Positions 9,901-19,044 are shown, counted from the stretch's first letter. The stretch is DNA of 64,000 nucleotides from Calothrix sp. PCC 6303 (GCF_000317435.1 NC_019751.1:3100001-3164000), one strand, 5' to 3'. Notes: generated from the letters alone by a model not told the origin. Program-made: numbers and translations.

Positions 9901-11378
9901 CTGTAGAAAAAGTATTAGCCGGAATTTGGGCAGAACTTTTGAATTTAGCACGCGTCAGTGTTGTAGATAATTTTTTTGAATTAGGAGGACATTCTTTACT
10001 ACTAACTCAACTTGTAGTTCGAGTCCGCGAGGCTTTTCAAATTAACTTGCCTTTGAGTATGTTGTTTGAAACACCTACCGTTGCCGGACTTGCGGAACGA
10101 ATCGAAATTGCCCTCAAGACGGGTGATGTCAAAGCGATTTCTTCCCGCATCGATCTAAATGCGGAAGCAGTTTTAGACCCAACGATTTTACCAAAAACAC
10201 CATTTATTTGGTCAACCGCAAAACCAAAAGCGATTTTATTAACTGGTGCTACAGGCTTTTTGGGTTCATTTTTATTAGCTGAACTTTTGCAAAAAACTCA
10301 GGCAGATATCTACTGTTTAGTACGGGCAGTTAATTCAGAAACAGCAAAACAAAAAATCTACAGTTGTTTAACAACTTATTCTTTATGGCAGGAATCCTTC
10401 AGTTCTCGAATTGTACCTGTAGTGGGAGAATTATCGCAACCGCTGTTAGGACTAACCGCAGCAGAATTTACAACCCTAGCAAGTGAGATCGATATAATTT
10501 ATCATAACGGGGCAATGGTTAACTTTGTGTACCCCTATTCTGTTTTGAAACCGACTAATGTTTTGGGAACACAAGAAATTTTGCGTTTAGCTAGTCAAAT
10601 TAAAATTAAGCCAGTAAATTTTATTTCCACTACTAACGCGATTTCTCCAAACGTCGGTTCGGGAGCCAAGATAGTTAGAGAAAGTGATGTCATTAATCCC
10701 GAAGAAATTATAGATACAGGTTATGCTCAGAGTAAATGGGTTGCAGAAAAGCTGATAAATGCCGCACGCGATCGCGGGTTGCCTATTTGTATTTACAGAC
10801 CAGGACGGATTATTTGGCATAGTGAAACTGGAGTTGGGAATGTTAGCGATAACACCTTTAGAATGCTCAAAGGTTGCATTCAATTAGGAAGTGTTCCTCA
10901 AGGGGAGGAAATGATCAATTTAATTCCTGTAGATTTTGTGACTAAGGCAATTGTGCATTTATCTCAACAAAAAGAATCTTTAGGCAAAGCTTTTCACTTA
11001 ATTAATTTGAATCCTGCCCCTTTGAATGAAATTATTAATTGGGTACGTTCATGTGGTTATCAATTGCGAGAAATTCCTGGTACAGAGTGGCGAGAAGAAT
11101 TACGGATTATTGTTAGCCAATCTCCAGATAACGCTTTGCACCCCCTTGTTCCTTTTTGGTCGAAAGAACCAGACCCAGATGCTACATCTTTAACTCTTCA
11201 ATTTGACTGTGAAAATACCCTTAATAGTTTGAAGGAAACTAATATTAAATGTCCACCTGTAAATAAGAACTTATTTGATAGATTTTTATCCTATCTAATT
11301 CAAACTGGTAGATTAGATGCTCCTCATTTGGATGAATCTAACCTGGAAAAATCAACTGGAGAAACTGATGATAACTAA
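6951..11378 (+). CDS. NRPS C*(His-less)-A(Asp)-T-thioester reductase
   Basis: A 1475-residue terminal synthetase. I chose the ATG at 6951 because GGAG at 6937-6940 is well spaced for it; a TTG at 6942 is too close. The first about 430 residues have a condensation fold, but the HHxxxDG site reads LPAIFADSYS, with no catalytic histidine, as in the interface domains described for beta-hydroxyaspartate NRPSs. The adenylation domain (about 465-960) gives the code DLTKIGHVGK, essentially the published Asp code DLTKVGHIGK. A thiolation domain follows (DNFFELGGHSL near 1005), then a Rossmann reductase domain (GATGFLGS near 1100, YAQSKWVAEK near 1258). The reductase should release the peptide as an aldehyde or alcohol instead of by hydrolysis. 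The thioesterase gene overlaps its 3' end by 11 bp. Confidence 0.93.
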   Translation: MQLQDQVINAFRLSPQQKRVWYLQKNSQAYYVQADISITGNLYANILKSALELVIERQEILRTNFIKIPGIKTPVQKISTQGCLIWQEIDLSDRVSSQQAHQVASLREQEKLNCANLDSGSPLRSCLIRLSVNECILLITLPAIFADSYSIKNLVQEISQCYDTCLKVKFLTQDDEIIQYVQFSEWQNELLQDTEEGKEYWQKYDLSKLSRVSIPFENQSNGNQQFEVDCYEWKIDSDLLAQIETVVSKYKSSVSCFLLSCWQILLGRFIDDTSIIIGIAADGRKYEELKTVIGLMTKYLPISTNLEKTRSFSQLLSLVDQSVELAEEWEDYFTWENGVESLDSNTDNVYLPFCFDFQTGKTNYQAQEIRFFINKCFACNERFKINLSCYHQPNYLTATFHYDVNLFSTENVELLARYFQNLVRSAVNNPDKSIEQLEILNESDRQQLLAAFNHPQVDLSEIVANKCFHQLFAEQVLRTPNNIAVRCEEQKLTYAELNARSNQLAHYLQKMGVQAEVLVGIYMERSLNIMVALMAILKAGGAYVPLDPDLPVENLSLRLQDAQAQILLTQQDLATELALEAIQVVCLDQIQDAIASESEQSPHTDITIANLAYVIYTSGSTGQPKGVAVEHRQLLNYLDGIIERLNLPSAASFAMVSTLAADLGNTAIFPALSTGGCLHIISKERATDPEALIDYFSSHSIDCLKIVPSHLEAILTSVPSRSILPQQRLILGGEAASWNLIKKIQQLDPECTIINHYGPTEATVGVLTYQLQPDGYQYKSATVPLGRPIANTQTYLLDCYLQPVPIGVKGELYIGGAPVTRGYLHHPELTQIKFIPNPFSLNPQTRLYKTGDLARYLPDGNIEFLGRIDHQVKIRGYRIELEEIEAVLHQHPDIAQTVVIQREDTPGDQRLVAYVVAQSKRSLNHHTSELRSFLQGKLPEYILPSAFVLLKSLPLTANGKIDRQALPIPVVGELKQKFIAPRTAVEKVLAGIWAELLNLARVSVVDNFFELGGHSLLLTQLVVRVREAFQINLPLSMLFETPTVAGLAERIEIALKTGDVKAISSRIDLNAEAVLDPTILPKTPFIWSTAKPKAILLTGATGFLGSFLLAELLQKTQADIYCLVRAVNSETAKQKIYSCLTTYSLWQESFSSRIVPVVGELSQPLLGLTAAEFTTLASEIDIIYHNGAMVNFVYPYSVLKPTNVLGTQEILRLASQIKIKPVNFISTTNAISPNVGSGAKIVRESDVINPEEIIDTGYAQSKWVAEKLINAARDRGLPICIYRPGRIIWHSETGVGNVSDNTFRMLKGCIQLGSVPQGEEMINLIPVDFVTKAIVHLSQQKESLGKAFHLINLNPAPLNEIINWVRSCGYQLREIPGTEWREELRIIVSQSPDNALHPLVPFWSKEPDPDATSLTLQFDCENTLNSLKETNIKCPPVNKNLFDRFLSYLIQTGRLDAPHLDESNLEKSTGETDDN

Positions 11379-12111
11379 ACATCAATTTAACTCATGGGTA
11401 ATACGACCTCAGCCAAATCCTGAAGCTGACTCAAGATTATTTTGCTTTCCCTACGCAGGTGGTAGCTCGGCAATGTTTCGTCCATGGGTTTCCAGATTAT
11501 CTCAAAAAATAGAAATCTGTCTTGTAGAACTTCCTGGAAGGGGAACGCAGATCAAATTAACTCCATTTACGCGAATTGAACCCCTTGTTAGTGCGATCGC
11601 TCCCATTATCCTCCCATATTTAGACAAGCCATTTGCTTTTTTCGGTCATAGTATGGGTGGTTTACTCAGTTTTGAACTTGCTCGCTATCTTCGTCAAGAA
11701 TATAGTAAACAAGCATCTCATCTGTTTGTTTCTGCTAGTCGCGCTCCCCAAATTCCATCACCCAAACCACCGATACATGCACTTCCAGAAACTGAGTTTC
11801 ACCAAGAACTTCGCCGTCTCAATGGAACACCTGATTCGGTGTTAGAAAATACCGAATTGATGCAACTGCTTATTCCACTACTTCGGGCTGATTTTGCGGT
11901 GTTAGAAACTTATGTCTACACTCCACAACCACCACTTGAATGCTCCATCACTGCTTTTGGTGGACTACAAGACCAAGAAGTCACTATCCAAGAGTTAGAG
12001 GGGTGGCGATCGCAAACCCAAAATTCGTTCCAATTAGAGATGTTTTCTGGAGACCACTTTTTTATTCATCCATGCCAATCTCGTTTACTTGAGAAAGTCT
12101 ATTTTGTCTAG
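11368..12111 (+). CDS. Type II (editing) thioesterase
   Basis: A 247-residue alpha/beta hydrolase of the NRPS-associated type II thioesterase family, which removes wrong or stalled acyl groups from carrier domains. The N-terminus has FCFPYAGGSS, the nucleophile serine lies in FGHSMGG, and the catalytic His is in SGDHFFIHP near the C-terminus. The start at 11368 is preferred over 11317 because GGAG at 11358-11361 lies 6 bp upstream and the family normally begins shortly before the FPYAGG motif. The gene overlaps the end of the reductase-ended NRPS, so it is translated with it. It is the last gene of the NRPS operon, before a hairpin terminator. Confidence 0.9.
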   Translation: MITKHQFNSWVIRPQPNPEADSRLFCFPYAGGSSAMFRPWVSRLSQKIEICLVELPGRGTQIKLTPFTRIEPLVSAIAPIILPYLDKPFAFFGHSMGGLLSFELARYLRQEYSKQASHLFVSASRAPQIPSPKPPIHALPETEFHQELRRLNGTPDSVLENTELMQLLIPLLRADFAVLETYVYTPQPPLECSITAFGGLQDQEVTIQELEGWRSQTQNSFQLEMFSGDHFFIHPCQSRLLEKVYFV

Positions 12112-12181
12112 TTGAGAATTCTAGCGATCGCAATCTCAGAGACTACATCCTTTTTTCAAATTATTATTCAAAGCCAAAATT

Positions 12182-12213
12182 ATCCCCAGACCAAACCAAA
12201 ATAGTCTGGGGAT
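12182..12213. terminator. Bidirectional hairpin terminator
   Basis: A perfect 10-bp stem (ATCCCCAGAC / GTCTGGGGAT) with a 12-base loop lies between the convergent thioesterase and acylase genes. It probably ends both transcripts. No long T-run follows on either side. Confidence 0.6.
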
Positions 12214-12219
12214 TTCAAC

Positions 12220-14379
12220 TTAAAAAGCTTTACGCTGATCTAGATGCGCTAAAATTTCTTTTCGTTTGCGCCAAACAGGACGCAACTTTTTCTGAGCAAA
12301 CAATTCTAACTGTTTATCAGTATACCGAGAGCCAGGTTGAGAAGAATTACCATAACTCATCAGTGCCATTGCTTTAACTGGGCGAGAAAACTCAATGGCA
12401 GCAACATAAGAATCGCCTCCTATGGGCTGATATTTACCATTTTCAGAAGGAACAAAATCAACAACGCGGAAAATTCCTAAATTACCGTCCCCACCATTCC
12501 CTGGTAAATCCATGTTCCCATATTTCAAGCGGAAAACCTCTCCCCAAGGAACATCTAATTTGCCATAGTCTTTCTCTAGTTTTCTTGCAACTGTTTCCAG
12601 TAATTTCACTGCATCTTGAGGATTGGCTAACCCATCGGGTGTACTGCGAGGTGAATCTTCACTCCAAGTTTTACTAAAAGCATTATCAAAGTCCAATTCT
12701 TCTGCCCAAGCAGCAAATAATACCGCTCCTTTGCTGCCTGCATTCGCTTGTCTATCCCATTTTTGTAAGACAATAGCTGCTCTTTGTCCCAATTCACCAC
12801 CATACTTTTTGGCGGATGGAATTAAATCATCTAGAATCCGGTCAGCAAATTCCATCCTAGTTGAATGTTTATATTGGATCATCTCATCCAGAGTAATTTT
12901 TTTATCTTCATCTAGCATTCGTGCGGAACGTTGGGATCGAAAATCCATAAAACGTGGTGCTATGTAAGCCGGATATTTATCTGCTTTGATCGCTGATGGG
13001 AAAGTCGTAGTCCAAGGTGGGTCATTGGTATTTTGTAACCAACCACTAGGAGGGTTAACCACACGCGGTAAATCTTGATAAAGGTGATTTTTAGTCCATA
13101 GGGTTTTAGATGTATTTCCAGGAATGATACCTTGCCAATACTGAAAATCCCCTTGCTGACGCACTGGAACATTTCCGTTAAACAGGTGCATAATATTCCC
13201 TTTTCCATCAGCATACATAACTGTAAACATTGGCAACTGCAAGCGTTGAAGTACTTTTTCAAACTCTGCCAAATTGCGCGATCGCGCCATATCCCACCAT
13301 TGCTGTAACACCCCTGGTTGGTTAAGACCTACAACACGCAATGCGATCGCTTCGCCGTTTTTCTCTGAGACAATGGGTCCATGTATGGAACTTTTGATTA
13401 CTAATGGTTGTTCACTGAGTGTCCCATCCTTTTGTTTTATCTTCAAAGAAACAGTTTTAGTTTCCCAGGGACGAACTTTACCATCAAAACGATAGCCATC
13501 ACCAGCTAATTCTAGTTGATAAGCATCCCACCCATCGTGTGTATTAACGGTATGAGTCCAGCCCAAATTATCGTTGAAAGCTATCGCTAAAACTGGTACA
13601 CCCACCAGTGATGCACCATAAGCATCTATTCCTGGTGCAGTAATTTGCGCTTCATACCACAAGTACAAATCTGACCAAGGAAGGTGGGGATTTGCCAACA
13701 ACATAGCATTCCCAGACTCTGAAAGTTTTGGTGCGATCGCCCATCCATTAGAACCTGCTTTTGACTCTGGTGTACTGATACCCGCAACTTGTTGTGGACT
13801 GACTACGAATGTAAAATTGAGTACTCTTTGCAGATGAGCGAGTATATCTTCTCCTGTGACTGGTAAGACAATTTCAACAGCATCATCAATCCCTTGCGGA
13901 TTTTCTTTAACGTAAGTATTGATACCTTCTGCAAAAGCATCCAAATAGCTGCGAAAAGATGAATTCTGTGCCTGATACCAAGAGCGAGCGCGTTCCGGTA
14001 CTCCCATTGTCAATACCCAACGGTCTGAATCTATATATTTCTCTCCCCAATATTCAGCAGCACGTCCTCTTGCCTGTCCGTAAAGACGCAAAAGTAAGTT
14101 GCCATGACTTTGCATTTGTGCCCATCCAAAGGCACGGAAGGCACTTGCGGTATCCTTGGCGTAAATATGGGGTATGCCATAGGTATCCCACAATATTTCC
14201 GTACTTCTTATTGCTGGAGAACCTAGAGTTTGGCATCCTAGAATTAATGCCAGTAACACACTGAGTGTAAATGGTAAAATTCGATTTTGATTTTTTTTGA
14301 AAACCCTGATTATGTTGAGTTTGTTGAAATCAGGCAAAATACGAATGATAGTAATTAACTGCGAAGAGCTAATAAACAT
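12220..14379 (-). CDS. Penicillin-acylase-family (Ntn hydrolase) amidase
   Basis: A 719-residue enzyme of the penicillin amidase family (PF01804), which includes AHL acylases and PvdQ. Family features: WDTYGIPHIYA near the N-terminus, the GR-AEYWGE region, and the autocatalytic Gly-Ser site with the N-terminal nucleophile serine in AGSNGWAIAP near residue 208, followed by LLANPHLPW. The N-terminus has a basic stretch, a hydrophobic segment and ILGC, a possible lipobox, so the enzyme is probably exported and perhaps lipid-anchored. It faces the NRPS operon across a shared terminator. Possible roles are deacylation of an acylated peptide precursor (as PvdQ does for pyoverdine) or degradation of acyl-homoserine lactones; the sequence alone does not decide. 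Confidence 0.88.
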   Translation of the reverse strand: MFISSSQLITIIRILPDFNKLNIIRVFKKNQNRILPFTLSVLLALILGCQTLGSPAIRSTEILWDTYGIPHIYAKDTASAFRAFGWAQMQSHGNLLLRLYGQARGRAAEYWGEKYIDSDRWVLTMGVPERARSWYQAQNSSFRSYLDAFAEGINTYVKENPQGIDDAVEIVLPVTGEDILAHLQRVLNFTFVVSPQQVAGISTPESKAGSNGWAIAPKLSESGNAMLLANPHLPWSDLYLWYEAQITAPGIDAYGASLVGVPVLAIAFNDNLGWTHTVNTHDGWDAYQLELAGDGYRFDGKVRPWETKTVSLKIKQKDGTLSEQPLVIKSSIHGPIVSEKNGEAIALRVVGLNQPGVLQQWWDMARSRNLAEFEKVLQRLQLPMFTVMYADGKGNIMHLFNGNVPVRQQGDFQYWQGIIPGNTSKTLWTKNHLYQDLPRVVNPPSGWLQNTNDPPWTTTFPSAIKADKYPAYIAPRFMDFRSQRSARMLDEDKKITLDEMIQYKHSTRMEFADRILDDLIPSAKKYGGELGQRAAIVLQKWDRQANAGSKGAVLFAAWAEELDFDNAFSKTWSEDSPRSTPDGLANPQDAVKLLETVARKLEKDYGKLDVPWGEVFRLKYGNMDLPGNGGDGNLGIFRVVDFVPSENGKYQPIGGDSYVAAIEFSRPVKAMALMSYGNSSQPGSRYTDKQLELFAQKKLRPVWRKRKEILAHLDQRKAF

Positions 14380-14579
14380 TGGTTTTGGTTGATTTATGAC
14401 ACTTTCAAAAAGCTACAGATGTGCTATGTTGCACATCTATAATAAGGCACACAAAATTTATGAGTTGAAAGCCTTGCGTTAAGCAACACTTTTATTTACT
14501 CTCAATAGATACTAACAGTAATTTATATCAATTAATTTTAATTTCTCTCAATAAAAATATAAATCTAGGACCAGCCCTT

Positions 14580-15689
14580 TCAAGGTGTCTGTTTCTGGGT
14601 CTTATTTTGGGATAGAATTTGAGCTGTAGAAACATGAGGTTTCTTAGTAGGACGAGTGCGTTTTAACAGCCTCCTAGTCTTTTTGATGGAGCGGAGATGA
14701 GACAAAAAAACGTTTAAATTAACTAAAGTTGCCAATTTCTGAAGGACATTAGTCAATTCAATCAAATTCATATGTTCAAAAATTTTCCATTCTTTGGGAG
14801 GAATAGCAATCATCATGCCACGATAAGTTCCGCGAATTTCATCCACTAGATAATAGCTCTAAACCTCTTGAGAGACTTTATTAATACCGTAAATACTTCT
14901 CAAAGCAGCTAGGACAACAGAAAGGATATTGTAGGAAACTAAGGCAACACAGAAAGCGAAGAAAGCAGCTTTCGGATAACCAAGAGTCTTAATTTCACAA
15001 TTGAAGATATCAGTTAATATCTGAAATAAGGTTTCGATCGTCCAACGTTGACGGTAGATTTGAGCAATAACTAAAGCAGTAGCGACTTTCAGAGGAAGAT
15101 TAGTCAGAATAAATATTTCTGAATCACCATCACGAGTAGCTGACTCTAAAACAACCTTGATACGACGTACTCCACAAAGATATCCCGCATCATCATTAAT
15201 AATAATAGATTGTTCAAAAACTTCTTCTCCTTCGACTGAGCCAATAGGTCGAAACTCATCAGCATTATGCCAAGGTAAACATTTATGTTCTCTGATAATG
15301 AAATATCCCTGATTAGCTACAATTCCACTCAAGAATTTTAAGGTGCAGAAATTTCGGTCAGCTATCCACACATCATCAGATTCGACTGTAGCTAAAACTT
15401 GAGGTAGTAAAGAACGTTCTTGAGCATGACCATCCTCACAAGAAAAAACATCAATAGCTAGCATCAAAGAGGGGTCTAGCACTACCAAGGATTGTCCTGG
15501 CAAAGGTGCGCTATTACAAGTGCGGAGAGGTTTTAAACGATGTTCACTAGCAGCTATTGCATTACTATCTAAAATTTTAACTCGATAAGCAGGTAGCCAA
15601 TCAGGTTAGTTTCCTTTTAAATGTCGGATAATCGCTTCCATTGAAGCTCCTGTTTCCCTGACTAATTCGTTACTGACATTAGTCTCCAT
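14580..15689 (-). pseudogene. IS4-type transposase, two in-frame stops
   Basis: One continuous frame of 370 codons encodes a DDE transposase of the IS4 kind (VWIADRNFCTLKFLSG, LPLKVATALVIAQIYRQRWTIETLFQIL). It is broken by a TAA near 15605 (after RHLKGN) and by a TAG at 14859-14861 (after VSQEV), after which translation would continue in the same frame (SYYLVDEIRGTYRG). Two independent nonsense changes mean the copy is dead. Terminal inverted repeats are not evident. It separates the acylase from the transport genes and is likely a scar of an old insertion. Confidence 0.82.
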
Positions 15690-15702
15690 AGCGTTAAGCT
15701 TG

Positions 15703-16131
15703 TTATAATTTGATGGGGTCGATAGTGATAGTTGCAGATAAACTATTTTCGTTTTCAGATGAAGGACTAGATGATATATACTTGCGATTCGTTAGAGAAG
15801 GTGATATTTCAATAGTGACAACATCAGTAAAAGCATTTAATCCCATCCCAGCTTTTGTCTCCCGAACTTGGGCTGAATTACCTTGAGCGATCGCAACTAA
15901 CTGCTCAATAATTTTCATATCCCGTTGGCTAATCTGGGTTTGCAATGGTTCCAGAACTTTAGTTGGATGAAGATTCTGTTCTGATGCATTGACGGATTGC
16001 AGAGTGCGTTCACGTATGCTTTTAGCATTGCCGGAGGCTAGTGACTCCGCAGGAGTATCGCACATCCCCAAACAACTAATACCAACAAATATTGTCGCCA
16101 GAGTCATGTAATGAATTTGTCTTGATAGCAT
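15703..16131 (-). CDS. Small exported protein, unrecognised
   Basis: A 142-residue protein if it starts at MLSRQ (16131); an upstream ATG at 16176 would add 15 residues before the signal peptide. Residues 8-25 form a hydrophobic export signal, followed by a polar mature part with no recognised domain. The 3' end lies 14 bp from the dead transposase start, so the gene may have been clipped by that insertion. I do not recognise the family. Confidence 0.45.
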   Translation of the reverse strand: MLSRQIHYMTLATIFVGISCLGMCDTPAESLASGNAKSIRERTLQSVNASEQNLHPTKVLEPLQTQISQRDMKIIEQLVAIAQGNSAQVRETKAGMGLNAFTDVVTIEISPSLTNRKYISSSPSSENENSLSATITIDPIKL

Positions 16132-16206
16132 TGTGTATATAATTGTGCGATCTGCTTGCTGTGACAGTTCACCCAACAGGATAAAACTAGATAAGAATCT
16201 TTTTTG

Positions 16207-16638
16207 TTAACGAATCAAAATAACCGTACCCATTAAAATCAAACCAGTTCCCAAGAATACTTTTAGCGTTAGGGGTTCCTTGAGAAAAAGTAACGAAAAA
16301 ATGAGTACCAAAACCAAACTTAATTTGTCCAAAGGTGCAACTAAAGAAGCCTTTCCCACTTGTAAAGCGCGAAAGTAAAACAACCAAGATAAACCCGTTG
16401 ACAACCCAGAGAAGACGAGAAACAATAAGATTTTGGGAGTTATTGTTAAAATTGTGTCGAATTGTCCTCTAACTAAAACCCAACTCCAAACCATCACTAA
16501 AATAACTAGAGTACGGATTGCGGTTGCTAAATTGGGGTTGATTGCTTCGACTCCAATTTTGGCAAAAATAGTTGTCAAGGCGGCAAAAAATGCCGATAAT
16601 AGAGCATAAAAGATACTATTGCTTTCACTATTCAACAT
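16207..16638 (-). CDS. EamA/DMT-type single-domain transporter
   Basis: A 143-residue, very hydrophobic protein with about five membrane helices and the EamA pattern: an N-terminal AALTTIFAKIGV helix, a central LSWLFYFRALQVG segment, and a C-terminal FLKEPLT-FLGTGLILMG segment. This is the half-size (one-repeat) form of drug/metabolite transporters, which probably works as a dimer. Its place beside the siderophore locus makes export of a small metabolite possible, but nothing in the sequence shows the substrate. Confidence 0.75.
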   Translation of the reverse strand: MLNSESNSIFYALLSAFFAALTTIFAKIGVEAINPNLATAIRTLVILVMVWSWVLVRGQFDTILTITPKILLFLVFSGLSTGLSWLFYFRALQVGKASLVAPLDKLSLVLVLIFSLLFLKEPLTLKVFLGTGLILMGTVILIR

Positions 16639-16989
16639 TTAATGTCCCCGAACAGATAAGTATTTGTTGAGAAATAATATCACTATTTCCCTGTGGTTAA
16701 ATCTACATATTCAGAATAACTCAACGGCAGGTAAAGCCTTCTCACCTGCTACCGTCACCCACAAGGTATTCGTATCAATATTGGTAACTGTAATTTTTGT
16801 ATAGCAACCGCAAGGGGTTTTTCTGATTTAGATGTGAAAGCATCACTGTGATTTGAACCATACATTTGTCCAAATGGTCACGGTATACTTCATAACCAGG
16901 TAGAACAAGATATGATCCAAAGTTATAAATTGAATTTTAAGCCGTTCACAGTATAGCAATGACTGTAAATATTTCTGCTCATCTACTTA
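16639..16989. other. Intergenic stretch, no supported gene
   Basis: This 351-bp stretch lies between the transporter and the ABC ATPase. A short open stretch on the minus strand (YEVYRDHLDKC...) could be a coding remnant but has no clear start or family. I see nothing else in it. Confidence 0.4.
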
Positions 16990-17802
16990 TCAAGCTCTTC
17001 CCTTCCTACCAATAGGAACACACATCGGTGTCCCAGAAACTGGATCGGGGAAAACTCGACATTCCAACCCAAAAACTTCTTTTACCATTTCTTCCGTCAT
17101 CACCAATTCAGGTTCCCCAGTCGCAAAAACTTGACCTTCTTTGACTGCAACTAAATAGTCAGCATAGCGACAAGCTTGGTTTAAATCATGCAACACCATC
17201 ACCAAGGTTCGTCCCTGATTTTGATTTAATTCCCACAATAAATCTAACACCTCAATTTGATGTGCTAAATCTAAAAAAGTTGTGGGTTCATCTAGTAGTA
17301 AAATCTCAGTATCCTGCGCTAAGGACATCGCAATCCAAGCACGTTGTCGCTGTCCACCAGAAAGAGTGTCTAATTCTCTTTCTGCAAGTTCTTTCATCCG
17401 AGTAATTTCTAATGCAACATCGACCAATCTTTCATCTTCTTTTGTCCACTGTTGCAACCAACTTTGATAAGGAAAACGTCCACAAACGACTAAATCTCTG
17501 ACAGTTAATCCTTCTGGGGGAACAGGTCCCTGGGTGAGGATTCCTAATTTTTGAGCGACATCCTTTGTCGATAGTTTGAATACATCTTTAGCATTTAAAT
17601 AAACAGTTCCTTTGCTGGGTTTAAGTAACCTTGCTAACCCTCGCAACAAAGTTGATTTTCCACAACCATTCGCACCAACTAAAACAGTAATTTTTCCTTT
17701 TTGAATAGTTAAATCTAAATTTTTAACTATCGTTGTATTATCATATCCTAAAGTGAGATTACGGGTTTCGATTTGAGAGTGTTGTTGAGTATTTAATTGC
17801 AT
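16990..17802 (-). CDS. Iron-chelate ABC transporter ATPase (FecE/FepC type)
   Basis: A 270-residue nucleotide-binding subunit with Walker [10 protein letters not shown], signature [17 protein letters not shown], Walker [18 protein letters not shown] and the switch His in [16 protein letters not shown]. The [13 protein letters not shown] run and C-terminal MCVPIGR are typical of Fe3+-siderophore and heme importers of the FecE/FepC/CbrD group. It is the third gene of a permease-permease-ATPase set on the minus strand. With the NRPS genes it suggests uptake of the same or a related ferric chelate. Confidence 0.92.
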   Translation of the reverse strand: MQLNTQQHSQIETRNLTLGYDNTTIVKNLDLTIQKGKITVLVGANGCGKSTLLRGLARLLKPSKGTVYLNAKDVFKLSTKDVAQKLGILTQGPVPPEGLTVRDLVVCGRFPYQSWLQQWTKEDERLVDVALEITRMKELAERELDTLSGGQRQRAWIAMSLAQDTEILLLDEPTTFLDLAHQIEVLDLLWELNQNQGRTLVMVLHDLNQACRYADYLVAVKEGQVFATGEPELVMTEEMVKEVFGLECRVFPDPVSGTPMCVPIGRKGRA

Positions 17803-17914
17803 TTTTTGAGATATTTAATTGGTGAATATAATGGAAATCTAAATTTGACTATTTTTGTATGGTAGGAATTTAATATTGCGCTTTACCCTTACTAAATTCT
17901 TGTATATCATGAGG

Positions 17915-18961
17915 TTATTTTTTCCTAGTTTGAACTAGTAAATATAGAAAATATGGCGCACCAATCACAGCAGTAACAATTCCACAGGGAATCTCTATAG
18001 GTGCAAATATAACCCTTCCTAATAAATCCGAAATAGCCACCATCATTGCTCCTATAATCCCTGCGACTGGTATCAAACCTTGATGATTTCCTCCGACTAA
18101 TTGACGGGCAATATGAGGTGCAATTAACCCCACAAAACCAATTGTTCCCGCAGTTGCAACTGCCGCACCCGACAATGCAGCACTAATTACTAATAATAAA
18201 CCGCGTTGCCATTCAATCCTACTACCTAATCCTTGGGCGATTTCATCTCCTAAATTTAAAGTATTTAATTCGCTAGCTTTGATTAAAGCTAAGGGAACAA
18301 ATACAATCAACCAAGGTAGAAAAGCAAAAAGTTGTTCCCAAGTCCTTCCATACACACTTCCCGCTAACCAAACTAATGCTTGATTCACTTCATAAATTTG
18401 TCCAAACGTTATCAAAAAGCTAATACAAGCACCAGCAACGGCGGAAATTCCCACACCAATTAAAATTAATCTCACGGGGTGGGTTCCACTATCCCAGGCA
18501 AAAATATAAATTAATAAAGAAGCTATTAAAGCACCAAGAAAAGCTGATAGTGGTAAAATTCCGGCGGGTAGATTAGGAAGTAAGATAATTACGCTAACTG
18601 CGGCTAAACTTGCACCCGCATTAATCCCAATAATTCCAGGGTCTGCGAGAGGATTTATAGTTAAACCTTGCATAATTACACCGGAAATTCCCATAGCAAT
18701 ACCCACCAAACAAGCTGTTAAAGTTCTTGGTAATCTGAGGGTATTAATCACAAAATTATAATCAGGATTTCCCTTATCGATTCCTAATAATGTTTGTAAA
18801 ACAATAAGCGGTGGAGTGGGATATTCACCAATGGAGGTACTGATTATAAATGTTGTAAAGGTAATAATTAAAATTACCAGTAAAACTGATGGAATTCGTC
18901 GGTGAAGACGAAAAGATATGGGCAAAAATTTAGAGCGGAAAATAATAGTATTATTCTTCAC
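17915..18961 (-). CDS. FecCD-family siderophore permease
   Basis: A 348-residue inner-membrane permease with about 10 helices. FecCD signatures are visible: RLPRTLTACLVGIAMGISG, NPLADPGIIGINAGA, and the C-terminal EIPCGIVTAVIGAPYFLYLL. It pairs with the second permease upstream to form the import channel. A Fur-like palindrome lies about 70 bp upstream. A 246-bp gap separates the two permease genes, so this gene may have its own promoter. Confidence 0.92.
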   Translation of the reverse strand: MKNNTIIFRSKFLPISFRLHRRIPSVLLVILIITFTTFIISTSIGEYPTPPLIVLQTLLGIDKGNPDYNFVINTLRLPRTLTACLVGIAMGISGVIMQGLTINPLADPGIIGINAGASLAAVSVIILLPNLPAGILPLSAFLGALIASLLIYIFAWDSGTHPVRLILIGVGISAVAGACISFLITFGQIYEVNQALVWLAGSVYGRTWEQLFAFLPWLIVFVPLALIKASELNTLNLGDEIAQGLGSRIEWQRGLLLVISAALSGAAVATAGTIGFVGLIAPHIARQLVGGNHQGLIPVAGIIGAMMVAISDLLGRVIFAPIEIPCGIVTAVIGAPYFLYLLVQTRKK

Positions 18962-19029
18962 TTTGTACCTGGGTTTTCCTAAATCAACGCAGAAAGATGT
19001 CTTAGCTAAGTCTATCAGCTAACATTTAT

Positions 19030-19044
19030 TGAGAATAATTGACA
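19030..19044. promoter_or_regulatory. Candidate Fur box
   Basis: TGAGAATAATTGACA matches the 7-1-7 Fur palindrome TGATAAT-N-ATTATCA at 11 of 14 paired positions. It lies 69 bp upstream of the FecCD permease at 17915-18961. A weaker look-alike (TTGAGAAATAATTGC) lies near 20423, ahead of the other permease. Confidence 0.35.
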
